DNA from: Nocardia alba NBRC 108234
Lineage (GTDB): Bacteria > Actinomycetota > Actinomycetes > Mycobacteriales > Mycobacteriaceae
Direction of reading: 5' to 3'
Length of the DNA: 64,000 nucleotides
NCBI RefSeq assembly: GCF_001612665.1
Contig: NZ_BDAX01000018.1
Span: forward strand, 336,823-400,822
The notes under the pieces were generated by a model, which was given only the letters and a program-made list of their open reading frames with translations, was not told the origin of the DNA and searched no databases. This document shows, piece by piece, positions 16,139 through 24,565 of the stretch. Positions within the stretch are counted from its first letter, which is position 1. Each line of letters starts with the position of its first letter. A program made the position numbers and the translations under genes.

Positions 16139-17167
16139 TCAGTCCTCGACAGCGGCCGCCGCCCCGGTCAGCTCCGCGAACAGCCGAGTTCCGGTGAACC
16201 GTACGGGGTCGCCGGACTCGGCGATCCTGATCAGTTCCGTCAACCGGCGGTTGACCGGCGTCGGATGCCCGACCATCTCACCGAGGCGCACGATTTCCCC
16301 GCACAACCACGCGATTTCGGTACGCCGACCGAGCGCCAGATCGTCGGCCATCGACGAGCGGGCGAGCGGGTCGATGGCGAGCACCCGCGCGAACACCCGC
16401 CGGAAGACCGCATCGGGAACCCGCAGCAGATGCACCATCAACTCGGGCGGAACGGGGGTGAGCCGCGCGGGCCGAATTCGCGCAGTGTTCATCACGACGA
16501 GGGCCTCGGCCTGGGTCAGCGCGAGGCAGCGGCGGTAGTCGCGCTCGGCGAGCTCCTCGCGCAGCGGCCGGCCCGACAGCGCGTTGATCGGGTTGTTCAG
16601 ATTCAGCAGCAGCTTCGCCCACTGCACCGGGCGCAGGTCACGGTGGCGGCGCAACGGCAGGCCCGCCGCCCGGAACCGGTCGGCGAAGCGGTCGACCACC
16701 GGGTCGTCCTGGATCGCGAGGTCGCCGTCGCTGGCGCGGTGGAATCGCCCGCGACCGCTGTGCACCACGTTGAACATCACCATCCCGGCCAGTGCGATGC
16801 TGGTCGGCAGGATCTCCCTGATCACGCCGGCGTTGCCGATGCCGTTCTGCAGGCTCACGACCGGCGTGCCGGGGCGCAACCGGCCCGCGACGGCGCGGAC
16901 CGCCGCGGCGGTATCGGCCGATTTCACGGTGACCAGGACCAGGTCGGCCAACTCGGGTTCGTCGGGCTCGAGCGCGAGCCCGAACCGGTCGGGCGCCACC
17001 TCGGTCGAGCCGCCGTCCAGGTCGGTCAGGCGCAGGCCGTGTTCGGCGATGTCGTCGAGGATCCGCTGACGGCCGACGAAGATCACGTCCATGCCCGCGG
17101 CGGCCAGGTGACCGCCGAGGTACACCCCGACGCTGCCCGCACCGAGGACCAGTACTCGCTGACTCAC
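16139..17167 (-). CDS. panE: 2-dehydropantoate 2-reductase family protein
   Basis: A 342-residue NADPH-dependent reductase of the ApbA/PanE family, which reduces ketopantoate to pantoate for coenzyme A synthesis; related members act on other 2-oxoacids. LVLGAGSVGVYLGGHLAAAG is the nucleotide-binding loop, LVTVKSADTAAAV and VSLQNGIGN are family blocks, and KLLLNLNNPINAL contains the expected Lys/Asn active-site region. The GTG at 17167 overlaps the pafC stop (GTGA). The frame continues open upstream as a shadow of pafC and is rejected there. Its insertion between pafC and tatA is unlike mycobacteria. The function is the family one, not proven pantothenate synthesis. Confidence 0.8.
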   Translation of the reverse strand: MSQRVLVLGAGSVGVYLGGHLAAAGMDVIFVGRQRILDDIAEHGLRLTDLDGGSTEVAPDRFGLALEPDEPELADLVLVTVKSADTAAAVRAVAGRLRPGTPVVSLQNGIGNAGVIREILPTSIALAGMVMFNVVHSGRGRFHRASDGDLAIQDDPVVDRFADRFRAAGLPLRRHRDLRPVQWAKLLLNLNNPINALSGRPLREELAERDYRRCLALTQAEALVVMNTARIRPARLTPVPPELMVHLLRVPDAVFRRVFARVLAIDPLARSSMADDLALGRRTEIAWLCGEIVRLGEMVGHPTPVNRRLTELIRIAESGDPVRFTGTRLFAELTGAAAAVED

Positions 17168-18147
17168 GCGGGTTCGGTCTCCCCTACCAGCCCGGCGGCC
17201 GCGTAGGCGGCCAGGGCGGCATCGGCACGCCTGCGCACCGCGTCCACCAGCTCCGGTGGTCCGAGCACGGTGACGCCGGTACCGAAGCCGAGCAGCAGCC
17301 GAGCCATCCAGTCCGGCGAGGCGAAGCGCATGCCCGCCTCGATGCTGCCGTCGGCGCGCGACTGGATGCGGTGCATGGGGTACTGGTCGAGCACCCACGC
17401 GTAGTCGGCGCGCAGTCGCAGCCGGGCCAGCGGTACGTCGGGGTCGTCCTGGAACAGGTCGAGGGCCGCGGCGTCGTTGGCGGCGTGGCTCGGCGCGTGG
17501 GCCGGTTCGTCGAGTTCGGTGGCGTCCTCGATCCGATCGAAACGGAACAGCCGAACGCCTTCGGCCTGTCTGCACCACGCCTGCAGATAGCTGTTGTTGT
17601 CGACCAGCACCACCCGGATCGGGTCGACGATGCGCTCGGACACCTCGTCGCGGCTGGCGGAGTAGTAGACCAGGCGTAGCGCCCGCGCATCGGCGAGCGC
17701 GGCGCGCACGGTCGCGACCACCGGCTTCTCGACCGGGACCTCGACCGGTTTGCCCGCGATGACGGCATCGGTGCTGGCGATCGCCGATTCGATCTTGGCG
17801 ATGGCGGCGTGCGCGGCGGTCGGGTCGACCATGCCCGGCATCTCCACGATCGAGCGCAGCGCCACCAACAGCGCGGTGGCCTCGGTGGAGGTCAGCCGCA
17901 GTGGCCGCTCGATGCCCGCCGAGAAGGTGACCTCGATGCTCTCCTCGGAGAACGACAGATCGATGAGGTCGCCGGGACCGTAGCCGGGCAATCCGCACAT
18001 CCACAGCTGATTGAGGTCACTCATCAGCTGTTTGGTGGTGACACCCAGTTCGGCGGCGGCCTCGGCCGCGCTGATACCCGGGTGCGCGAGTAAGTACGGC
18101 ACCATATTCAGCAGGCGCGAAAGGCGTAGGGACAGACGCGAACTCAC
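17164..18147 (-). CDS. pafC: WYL-domain transcriptional regulator PafC
   Basis: A 327-residue protein with an N-terminal helix-turn-helix (LSRLLNMVPYLLAHPGISAA, about 5-75), a WYL ligand domain (about 140-230, with RLVYYSASRDEVSERIVDP and YLQAWCRQAEGVRLFRFDRI) and a WCX C-terminal extension. In mycobacteria PafB and PafC form a heterodimer that activates LexA-independent DNA-damage genes from the pafABC operon. It overlaps pafB upstream by 4 bp (GTGA) and the panE-like gene downstream. Confidence 0.93.
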   Translation of the reverse strand: MSSRLSLRLSRLLNMVPYLLAHPGISAAEAAAELGVTTKQLMSDLNQLWMCGLPGYGPGDLIDLSFSEESIEVTFSAGIERPLRLTSTEATALLVALRSIVEMPGMVDPTAAHAAIAKIESAIASTDAVIAGKPVEVPVEKPVVATVRAALADARALRLVYYSASRDEVSERIVDPIRVVLVDNNSYLQAWCRQAEGVRLFRFDRIEDATELDEPAHAPSHAANDAAALDLFQDDPDVPLARLRLRADYAWVLDQYPMHRIQSRADGSIEAGMRFASPDWMARLLLGFGTGVTVLGPPELVDAVRRRADAALAAYAAAGLVGETEPA

Positions 18148-19139
18148 GACGTGACCTCCGTGTGGTCGAGTACCGACCGTAGCCGGTTCATCACGTCGGC
18201 GCGCAGTTGCGGTGGTTCCAGGACCAGAACGTCGGGGCCGAGACCGGTGATCAGCCGGGCCACCCAGTCGCGGGATCGCACCGGTACCTCGAGCACCGAG
18301 CCGGGGCGTCCGCCCAGGTCACGGGTATCGACCTCGGTACCGATGCGGCGCAATTCGCGACCACGCCCCTTGGCGACCCACACGGTGGCCGATCCGGTGA
18401 CGGGCGCGTCGCCGGTGACCCGGTCGACGATGGCGCGCAGATCGGTGTGCGCGGGCTTGTGGACCGCGTCGACGGGACCGTACGGCCGCACCTCGCCGCC
18501 GATCCGCGACAGCCGGAACGTGCGGACGGCATCGCGTTCGCGGTCGTGCCCGACCAGGTACCAGCGCCCGTGCCGGGTCACCACGCCCCACGGTTCGACA
18601 TCGCGGGTCACGAACGGGTCGGTGATGGCGCTGTGGTGGCCGAATCGCACCGCCTGCCCCGCGTCGATCGCCGCGAGCAGTGCGCGCAACACCGGCTCCG
18701 ACCCCCGGGTCCGCGCGGGAACCGCGGGTACCGAGACCCCGACGTTGTCGGTCTCGACGGTGACCCCGGCCGCGCGCAGCTTCAACAGCGCGCCCTCGGC
18801 CGCGCCCGCCAGTTCCGGGGAGGCCCACATCTGCACCGCGACGGCGACCGCCGCCGCTTCCTCGCTGGACAGGTCGATATCGGGCAGCTCGTAGGCGTCC
18901 CGGTTGATCCGGTACCCCTCGAGGGTGGAGAACCTGCCCACCGGACCGACTTCCAAGGGGATGCCCAGATCGCGCAATTCGTTCTTGTCACGCTCGAACA
19001 TCCGGCTGAACGCCTCGTCGGTCGCGGAGTCCTCGTAACCGGCCACGCTGGCGCGAATACGTTCCGCGCTCAGGAACTGCCTGGTCGACAGCAGCGCGAT
19101 GACAAGATTCATCAGCCGCTCGACCTTGGATATCGCCAC
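18144..19139 (-). CDS. pafB: WYL-domain transcriptional regulator PafB
   Basis: A 331-residue partner of PafC with the same order of domains: HTH beginning KVERLMNLVIALLSTRQFLS, a WYL domain (about 145-240; VVTRHGRWYLVGHDRERDAV) and a WCX extension. It leads a leftward unit pafB-pafC-panE-like with overlapping ends. In mycobacteria pafA is the gene directly upstream; here pafA is 6.2 kb away, so pafB needs its own promoter in the 260-bp gap before it. A contribution to the mitomycin/UV damage response is expected from the family. Confidence 0.93.
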   Translation of the reverse strand: MAISKVERLMNLVIALLSTRQFLSAERIRASVAGYEDSATDEAFSRMFERDKNELRDLGIPLEVGPVGRFSTLEGYRINRDAYELPDIDLSSEEAAAVAVAVQMWASPELAGAAEGALLKLRAAGVTVETDNVGVSVPAVPARTRGSEPVLRALLAAIDAGQAVRFGHHSAITDPFVTRDVEPWGVVTRHGRWYLVGHDRERDAVRTFRLSRIGGEVRPYGPVDAVHKPAHTDLRAIVDRVTGDAPVTGSATVWVAKGRGRELRRIGTEVDTRDLGGRPGSVLEVPVRSRDWVARLITGLGPDVLVLEPPQLRADVMNRLRSVLDHTEVTS

Positions 19140-19365
19140 CCGCTAGAGGGTAATGGTCGCGCCCACTCCCCCGCGCGTCGGCGCACACTTGCGCCACGGC
19201 CCCGGCGACTACGGGAACCGCCACCGCAAGATCATCATCGGCGTCGCGCCGAAAGGCACGGTCGAAACCGTCGAGCGCTACCGCACCGATGGCAGCGGCC
19301 GACGACGCGGCCCTGCGCGCGGCATTCCGCTCAGCGCCGCAGAACAGAGCCAGGTCGCCGAACCT
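19140..19365. other. Gap between pafB and the MaoC gene; coding-like remnant
   Basis: Holds the probable pafB promoter. The plus strand from 19153 stays open with high third-position GC (segment RKIIIGVAPKGTVETVERYR) but has no stop before the terminator and no family I recognise. It may be the remnant of a displaced gene. Confidence 0.4.
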
Positions 19366-19396
19366 GCCGTGGCGAGTCAGGATGGCTCGCCACGGC
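19366..19396 (-). terminator. Terminator of the acyl-CoA operon
   Basis: A perfect 11-bp stem (GCCGTGGCGAG with CTCGCCACGGC) around a 9-nt loop, just downstream of the MaoC gene stop. Confidence 0.8.
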
Positions 19397-19401
19397 GGAT
19401 C

Positions 19402-19857
19402 TCACAGCAGGCAGCGGGCGATGGAATCGGCCACACACGCCGGGCGGTCGGCGTTCTCCAGTTCGACGGTCACGTGGCGGTGCACTTGGACGCCGCCGGT
19501 GACCTCGGTGACCTCGGTGAGGGTGAGGTGGGCGCGGATGCGGCTGTCGACCGGGACGGGAGTGAGGAAGCGGACACGGTCGAGTCCGTAGTTGATGCCC
19601 GCCTTGGCCGCGCTGACGCTCATGATCTGCTGGGTCATCGGCACGATCAGCGACAGGGTGAGAAAGCCGTGGGCGATGGTGGTGCCGTAGGGGCCCGCGG
19701 CGGCGCGTTCGGCGTCGACGTGGATCCACTGGTGGTCGCCGGTGGCCTCGGCGAACAGGTCGATGCGCCGCTGGTCGATGGTGATCCAGTCGCTGGGGTC
19801 GAGTTCGGTGCCGACCGCTGCCCGCAGGGCATCGAAATCAGCGAAATCCGTGGTCAT
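19402..19857 (-). CDS. MaoC-like (hot-dog) acyl-CoA hydratase
   Basis: A 151-residue single hot-dog-fold protein of the R-specific enoyl-CoA hydratase / MaoC type. The hydratase signature is seen as FAEATGDHQWIHVDAERA (Asp and His of the active loop) followed by GPYGTTIAHGFLTLSL. It would hydrate a 2-enoyl-CoA produced by the acyl-CoA dehydrogenases of the same operon. The ATG at 19857 overlaps the stop of the upstream ligase gene by 4 bp. It is the last gene before a strong terminator. Confidence 0.9.
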   Translation of the reverse strand: MTTDFADFDALRAAVGTELDPSDWITIDQRRIDLFAEATGDHQWIHVDAERAAAGPYGTTIAHGFLTLSLIVPMTQQIMSVSAAKAGINYGLDRVRFLTPVPVDSRIRAHLTLTEVTEVTGGVQVHRHVTVELENADRPACVADSIARCLL

Positions 19858-21347
19858 GCCATTCCTCCGAAACGTTGGCGCAGTGCGCGTTTGAGAACTT
19901 TATGGGTCGGGCCGAGCGGTAGCTCGGTGACGAATTCGACGCGGCGCGGGTACTTGTATTTCGCGACCTGCTGCTTGGCGAAGTCGATCACTTCCCGCTC
20001 GGTCACCGCACCCTCCGGCACGACGACCGCCACGATCTCCTCACCGTAGTGCGGGTCGGGCACGCCGATCACCGCCACCTGAGCGATCCGCGGGTGGCGC
20101 ATCAGCGCCGCTTCGACCTCGGTCGGATACACGTTGAACCCGCCGCGCAGGATCATCTCTTTGATCCGGTCGACGATGCGCACCCGACCGGTCTCATCCC
20201 TGGTACCGAGGTCGCCGGTCCGGAACCACCCGTCCACCACCGCCGCGGCGGTCGCCTCCGGCCTGCCGGTGTAGCCGCTGAACACGTTGTGGCCGCGCAC
20301 CACCACCTCGCCGACGTCACCGACGGGCACCAGTTCGATGCGGTCGGTGATCGCGGGATCGGCGATATCCACGTCGACGCCCCACACCGCATGTCCGACG
20401 GTGCCCGCCTCGGTGCCGAAGCACGGCTGGTTCACCGCCGCGGTCGGCGAGGTCTCCGACAGGCCGTACCCCTCGAGCACGGGCGCGTGGAAGATCCGCT
20501 CGAAGTCCTCGAGCACGGCGACGGGCAGCGCGGCGCCACCGCTGATACACAGTTTCAGTGTCGGCAGCACCGGCGCCGAACCGGCCGCCTCGATCAACGA
20601 CAGATACATCGTCGGCACGCCGTGGAACAGATCGATCCGCTCGGCCGCCATCAGCGAAATCGCTTCGGCGGCATCGAATCTCGGCATCAGCACCAGGGTA
20701 GCGCCGATTCGCCACTGCGAATTCATCGACACCGTCTGCCCGAACACGTGAAACAGCGGCAGCGCGCCGAGGGCGATGTCGTCGCGGTGGATCTCGTTGG
20801 CGTCGAAGGTGTTCACCGTCGCGCACATCACCATATTGAGGTGGCTGAGCTCGGCGCCCTTGGGTGTGCCGGTGGTGCCGCTGGTGTAGAAGACGACCGC
20901 CGTGTCGAGGGGGCTACGCGAAACGAAGTTCGAGATCGCCACGCCGACAAGCTCTTCGGGCGCCACGACATCGACACCCGCGCCGTTCGCCGCCGCGGTC
21001 CCGGCCGCCGCGACCATTGGATGGCAGATCAGCATCGAGGCGCCGCTGTCGCGCAGCACGTACTCCATCTCCGGCGCGGTGAGCAGCAGATGGACCGGCA
21101 CCACCGTCGCGCCCGCGGCCAGGATGGCGAAGTAGGCGCGCGGGAAGTCGGCGGTGTTGGGGCACAACAGCGCTACCCGGTCGCCGGGTCGCACACCGCG
21201 CGCGATCAGCGCACCCGCCTGTTCGCGGGCTTCGCGCCACAGCTCGGCGAAGGTGATGCGGTGCGCACCCTCGATCAGCGCGAGGTGATGCGGTCGGCGC
21301 CGGGCGGGTTCGGCGAGAATGCTCGCCAGGGAAAGAGTGGCGTTCAC
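19854..21347 (-). CDS. Acyl-CoA synthetase (AMP-forming ligase)
   Basis: A 497-residue ANL-superfamily adenylating enzyme. The P-loop is VVFYTSGTTGTPKGAE, the A5 motif is LEGYGLSETSP, A7 is WFRTGDLGTRDETG and the C-terminal catalytic region ends PLGPTHKVLKRAL with the conserved Lys. It activates a carboxylic acid to its CoA thioester and so opens the pathway encoded by the operon. Overlaps of 4 bp on both sides (MaoC and acyl-CoA dehydrogenase) indicate tight coupling. Chain length or substrate type cannot be read from sequence. Confidence 0.92.
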   Translation of the reverse strand: MNATLSLASILAEPARRRPHHLALIEGAHRITFAELWREAREQAGALIARGVRPGDRVALLCPNTADFPRAYFAILAAGATVVPVHLLLTAPEMEYVLRDSGASMLICHPMVAAAGTAAANGAGVDVVAPEELVGVAISNFVSRSPLDTAVVFYTSGTTGTPKGAELSHLNMVMCATVNTFDANEIHRDDIALGALPLFHVFGQTVSMNSQWRIGATLVLMPRFDAAEAISLMAAERIDLFHGVPTMYLSLIEAAGSAPVLPTLKLCISGGAALPVAVLEDFERIFHAPVLEGYGLSETSPTAAVNQPCFGTEAGTVGHAVWGVDVDIADPAITDRIELVPVGDVGEVVVRGHNVFSGYTGRPEATAAAVVDGWFRTGDLGTRDETGRVRIVDRIKEMILRGGFNVYPTEVEAALMRHPRIAQVAVIGVPDPHYGEEIVAVVVPEGAVTEREVIDFAKQQVAKYKYPRRVEFVTELPLGPTHKVLKRALRQRFGGMA

Positions 21348-22501
21348 AAGCCCATCTCCTTGGCGATGATCATCTTCATCACCTCGCTGGTGCCGCCGTA
21401 GATCCGGTTGACCCGGTTGTCGGCGTAGAGGCGGGCCACCGGGTACTCGTTGATGTAGCCGTAGCCGCCGTGCAATTGCAGGCAGCGGTCGATCACCCGC
21501 GAGGCCACCTCGGAGCAGAACAGTTTGGCCGAGGCCGCGTCGGCCGCGGTGAGCTCGTCGCGATCGAGTGCCTCCAGCGCCCGGTCGACGACCGCCTCGG
21601 CGGCGTCGACCTCGGCCTGACAGGCGGCCAGCTCGAATTTGGTGTTCTGGAACTGCGCGACGGGCTGGCCGAAAACGCTACGGCCCCTGGTGTATTCGAG
21701 GGTGAAGCGGATCGCGGCCTTGGCCTGGGCATAGGCGCCGAGCGCGATCGACAGCCGTTCCTGGGGCAGATTCTGGCCCAGGTAGCGAAAACCCTTGTCC
21801 GCCTCCCCCAACAGGTCCGATACCGGAACCCGCACGTCGGTGAAGGACAGCTCGGCGGTGTCGGAGACCTTCAGTCCCAGTTTGTCCAGCTTGCGTCCCA
21901 CCGCGTACCCCGGCGAGGTCGTATCGACGACGAGCAGCGAGATCCCGTGGCGGCGATCGGTATCCGACGGCGGGGCGGTCCGCGCGCACACGATCACACG
22001 GTCGGCGTGCACGCCGCCGGTGATGAAGGTCTTGGCACCGTTGAGCACATAGTGGGTGCCGTCCTCGGACAGCTGTGCGGTGGTGCGCATTCCGGCGAGA
22101 TCGGAGCCGGTGCCCGGCTCGGTCATCGCGATCGCGAACATGATCTCGCCCGAGATGAACCCCGGCAGCCAGCGCTGCTTCTGCTCGTCGGTCGCGAGGT
22201 TCTTCAGATACGGCAGACACAGGCCGACGTGCACGCCGGAACCACCGAAAGACACACCGGCGCGGGTGGTTTCCTCCACCAGGATCGCCTGGAACTTGAA
22301 CGATTCGATGCCGGCGCCACCGTATTGCTCGGGTACCTCGATCCCGAACACACCGAGGTCGGCCAGCTCGGTGTAGAACTCGCGCGGCACGATGCCCGCC
22401 TCGTACCACTGGTCGTAGACCGGCGCGACCCGCGATTCGATGAACGCCCGCGCGGTCTTGCGGAATGCTTCGTGCTCGTCGTTGAAAACTGTTCTCTGCA
22501 T
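21344..22501 (-). CDS. Acyl-CoA dehydrogenase lacking the usual C-terminal Glu
   Basis: A 385-residue FAD-dependent dehydrogenase. MTEPGTGSDLAGM and the flavin-binding middle domain are intact, and LHGGYGYINEYPVARLYAD is typical. At the position of the medium-chain catalytic Glu (YEGT in the neighbour enzyme) it has IYGGTSEVMK, a Gly. Isovaleryl- and long-chain-type enzymes also lack that Glu and use one from another helix, so the enzyme may still be active with a different substrate shape. The ATG at 22501 gives the family start MQRTVFNDEHEAFR; upstream open frame is not conserved. Confidence 0.9.
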   Translation of the reverse strand: MQRTVFNDEHEAFRKTARAFIESRVAPVYDQWYEAGIVPREFYTELADLGVFGIEVPEQYGGAGIESFKFQAILVEETTRAGVSFGGSGVHVGLCLPYLKNLATDEQKQRWLPGFISGEIMFAIAMTEPGTGSDLAGMRTTAQLSEDGTHYVLNGAKTFITGGVHADRVIVCARTAPPSDTDRRHGISLLVVDTTSPGYAVGRKLDKLGLKVSDTAELSFTDVRVPVSDLLGEADKGFRYLGQNLPQERLSIALGAYAQAKAAIRFTLEYTRGRSVFGQPVAQFQNTKFELAACQAEVDAAEAVVDRALEALDRDELTAADAASAKLFCSEVASRVIDRCLQLHGGYGYINEYPVARLYADNRVNRIYGGTSEVMKMIIAKEMGL

Positions 22502-22517
22502 GATGTCTGTCCGCACT

Positions 22518-23270
22518 CTAGAGACGGCGTCCGCCGTCGACGTACACGGTTTGTCCGGTGACGAATCCGGCATTGTCGGAGGCCAGGAACGCCACCACAT
22601 TCGCGATATCGGCGGGCACGCCGACCCGTCGCAGCGGGGTGATCGCGGCGGTCTTCGCCTGCAGGTCCTCGGCGCTCACCCCCATCCGCGCCGCGGTGGC
22701 CGCGGTCATCTCGGTGGCGATGAAGCCCGGGGCGACGGCGTTGACACGGATCCCGAACGGTCCGAGTTCCATGGCGAGGGTGCGGGTCAGACCCTGGATG
22801 CCCGCTTTGGCCGCCGCGTAGTTGGCCTGACCGCGGTTGCCGAGTGCCGACACGCTCGAGGTGTTGACTATGGCGCCGCCGCCGTTGTCCACCATGTGCT
22901 TCTGCGCGGCCTTGCTACACAGGAACGCTCCGCGCAGGTGCACCGCCATGACGGTGTCCCAGTCCTGCACTGACATCTTGAACAGCAGGTTGTCGCGCAG
23001 TACGCCCGCGTTGTTCACGAGCACGTCGAGTGAGCCGAACGCGGACACGGTGCGCGCGACGGCGTCGGCCACCTGCGCCTCGTCGGCGACATCGCAGCCC
23101 AGGCCGATGGCGGTGCCACCCGCCGCGTTGATCTTCCCGGCGGCCAGCACCGCGGCATCGGCGTCGAGATCGACGACGGCCACGACGCATCCGTCGTCGG
23201 CCAGGCGGGCGGCGGTCGCGGCGCCGATGCCGCGGGCCGCCCCGGTGACGAGGGCGGTTCTGTGGGTCAT
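22518..23270 (-). CDS. 3-oxoacyl-ACP/CoA reductase-like SDR
   Basis: A 250-residue FabG-type SDR. TGAARGIGAATAARL is the cofactor loop, LVNNAGV is present, and the catalytic triad is in NTSSVSALGNRGQANYAAAK. It probably oxidises a 3-hydroxyacyl-CoA made by the MaoC hydratase, although FabG-like proteins can run in either direction. The ATG at 23270 is preferred because AGGAG lies 8 nt upstream; a TTG at 23294 in frame has no such support. Gaps of 16 bp separate it from both neighbours, in the same operon. Confidence 0.88.
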   Translation of the reverse strand: MTHRTALVTGAARGIGAATAARLADDGCVVAVVDLDADAAVLAAGKINAAGGTAIGLGCDVADEAQVADAVARTVSAFGSLDVLVNNAGVLRDNLLFKMSVQDWDTVMAVHLRGAFLCSKAAQKHMVDNGGGAIVNTSSVSALGNRGQANYAAAKAGIQGLTRTLAMELGPFGIRVNAVAPGFIATEMTAATAARMGVSAEDLQAKTAAITPLRRVGVPADIANVVAFLASDNAGFVTGQTVYVDGGRRL

Positions 23271-23286
23271 GGGTCGTACTCCTGTG

Positions 23287-24438
23287 TCAGACAATGGCGT
23301 TCACGCCGGTGAGGGCGCGCCCGATGAGCAGTTTCTGGATCTGGGTGGTGCCCTCGTAGAGGGTCAGCACGCGGGCGTCGCGCAGGTATTTGGCGACGGG
23401 GTACTCGTCGATGTAGCCGTAGCCGCCGAACACCTGGATCGCGTTGTTGGCGGCCGAGACGGCGGCCTCGGAGGCGAACAGCTTCGCCATCGACGCGGCG
23501 GTGCCGAAGGATTGCCCGCGGTCGGCGAGATCGGCCGCGCGCCACGCGAGCAGGCGGGCGGCCTCGGTCTCGACGGCGATATCGGACAGCAGTTCCTGGA
23601 CCAGCTGGTAGCCGGCGATCGGTTTGCCGAACTGTTCGCGTTCACCGGCATAGCGCACCGCCGCCTCGAGGCAGGCGCGGGCGAGGCCGACGCACCCGGC
23701 CGCGACGCCGATCCGGCCCTTGTCCAGTGCGGACATCGCGATCGCGAACCCCTGCCCTTCGGCGCCGAGGCGGGCCGAGTCGGGCACCCGGACCTCGTCG
23801 AGGACGAGTTCGGCGGTGGCCTGACCGCGCAACCCGAGCTTGCCCTTGACCTCGGTGCGCCCGAAGCCCGGCGCGTCCGTCGGCACCACGAACGCCGTGA
23901 CACCTTTCGGACCCGGTCCGCCGGTCCGCGCGAACACCAGCGCGTGGGCGGCCCAGGTCCCGTTGGTGATGAAGATCTTGGTGCCCGAGAGCACCCAGTC
24001 CGAGCCGTCGCGGCGGGCACGGGTGTCCAGATTCGCCGCGTCGGAGCCGGTGCCGGGTTCGGTCAACGCGAAACACCCGAGCCGCTCGCCCGCGCAGATC
24101 CCCGGCAGGAGTCGCTGCTTCTGCTCCTCGGTGCCGTACGCGGCGATCGACTTGCCGAACAGTCCGAGCGAGACCGACACGATGCCGCGGACCGCGCTGT
24201 CACCGCGTCCGAGTTCCTCGAGCAGCAGGCAGTAGTCGAACATGTCGCCGCCCGAGCCGCCGTATTCTTCGGCGATCCCGATGCCGAGGAAGCCGAGCGC
24301 GCCGAGTTTCCCGACGATCGCCGGGTCCACCGATTCCTCACGATCCCACTGCGCCGCGTAGGGCACGACTTCCTTGTCCACCCACGTCCGGGCGAGTTCG
24401 CGCAGGTCGGACTGTGCTGGGGTGAGCTGGAAATCCAC
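23287..24438 (-). CDS. Acyl-CoA dehydrogenase
   Basis: A 383-residue dehydrogenase, first gene of the five-gene leftward operon. The three-domain ACAD fold is complete: LTEPGTGSDAANL, the FAD loop VFGGYGYIDEYPV and the catalytic Glu in LYEGTTQIQK. It introduces the first double bond in an acyl-CoA. The start MDFQLTPAQSDLRELAR is the usual family N-terminus. A divergent TetR gene and two dyad operators lie upstream, so the operon is very likely repressed by that TetR protein until its acyl-CoA or acid ligand appears. Confidence 0.92.
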   Translation of the reverse strand: MDFQLTPAQSDLRELARTWVDKEVVPYAAQWDREESVDPAIVGKLGALGFLGIGIAEEYGGSGGDMFDYCLLLEELGRGDSAVRGIVSVSLGLFGKSIAAYGTEEQKQRLLPGICAGERLGCFALTEPGTGSDAANLDTRARRDGSDWVLSGTKIFITNGTWAAHALVFARTGGPGPKGVTAFVVPTDAPGFGRTEVKGKLGLRGQATAELVLDEVRVPDSARLGAEGQGFAIAMSALDKGRIGVAAGCVGLARACLEAAVRYAGEREQFGKPIAGYQLVQELLSDIAVETEAARLLAWRAADLADRGQSFGTAASMAKLFASEAAVSAANNAIQVFGGYGYIDEYPVAKYLRDARVLTLYEGTTQIQKLLIGRALTGVNAIV

Positions 24439-24450
24439 GGAGCCACTCCT

Positions 24451-24504
24451 TAACCAAACGGCGTTAGTTTTACTCGGGCACCGTATCCTAACGCTGTTCG
24501 GTTA
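24451..24504. promoter_or_regulatory. Twin TetR operators in the divergent promoter
   Basis: Two near-identical 16-bp elements face each other: AACCAAACGGCGTTAG at 24452-24467 and, inverted, CTAACGCTGTTCGGTT at 24488-24503 (14 of 16 positions agree). Each is itself partly palindromic (TAAC...GTTA). One covers each promoter, as expected for a TetR repressor of both directions. Confidence 0.7.
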
Positions 24505-24565
24505 ATCAAGAGTCGATTTCGGCATCGGTGATACCGTTCGGGTCCGACGAGGGAGGGAGTACCGC

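Noticed and set aside
13448..17206. Open plus-strand frame of over 1200 codons
   Set aside because: It is antisense to helY, tatC, tatA and the panE-like gene, all with clear families; its product is Arg/His/Gln-rich and matches nothing. A by-product of high GC.
16139..18004. A single 621-codon gene covering panE-like and pafC regions
   Set aside because: The upstream half is out of frame with pafC, whose own product is a clear WYL protein; the reductase starts at GTG 17167.
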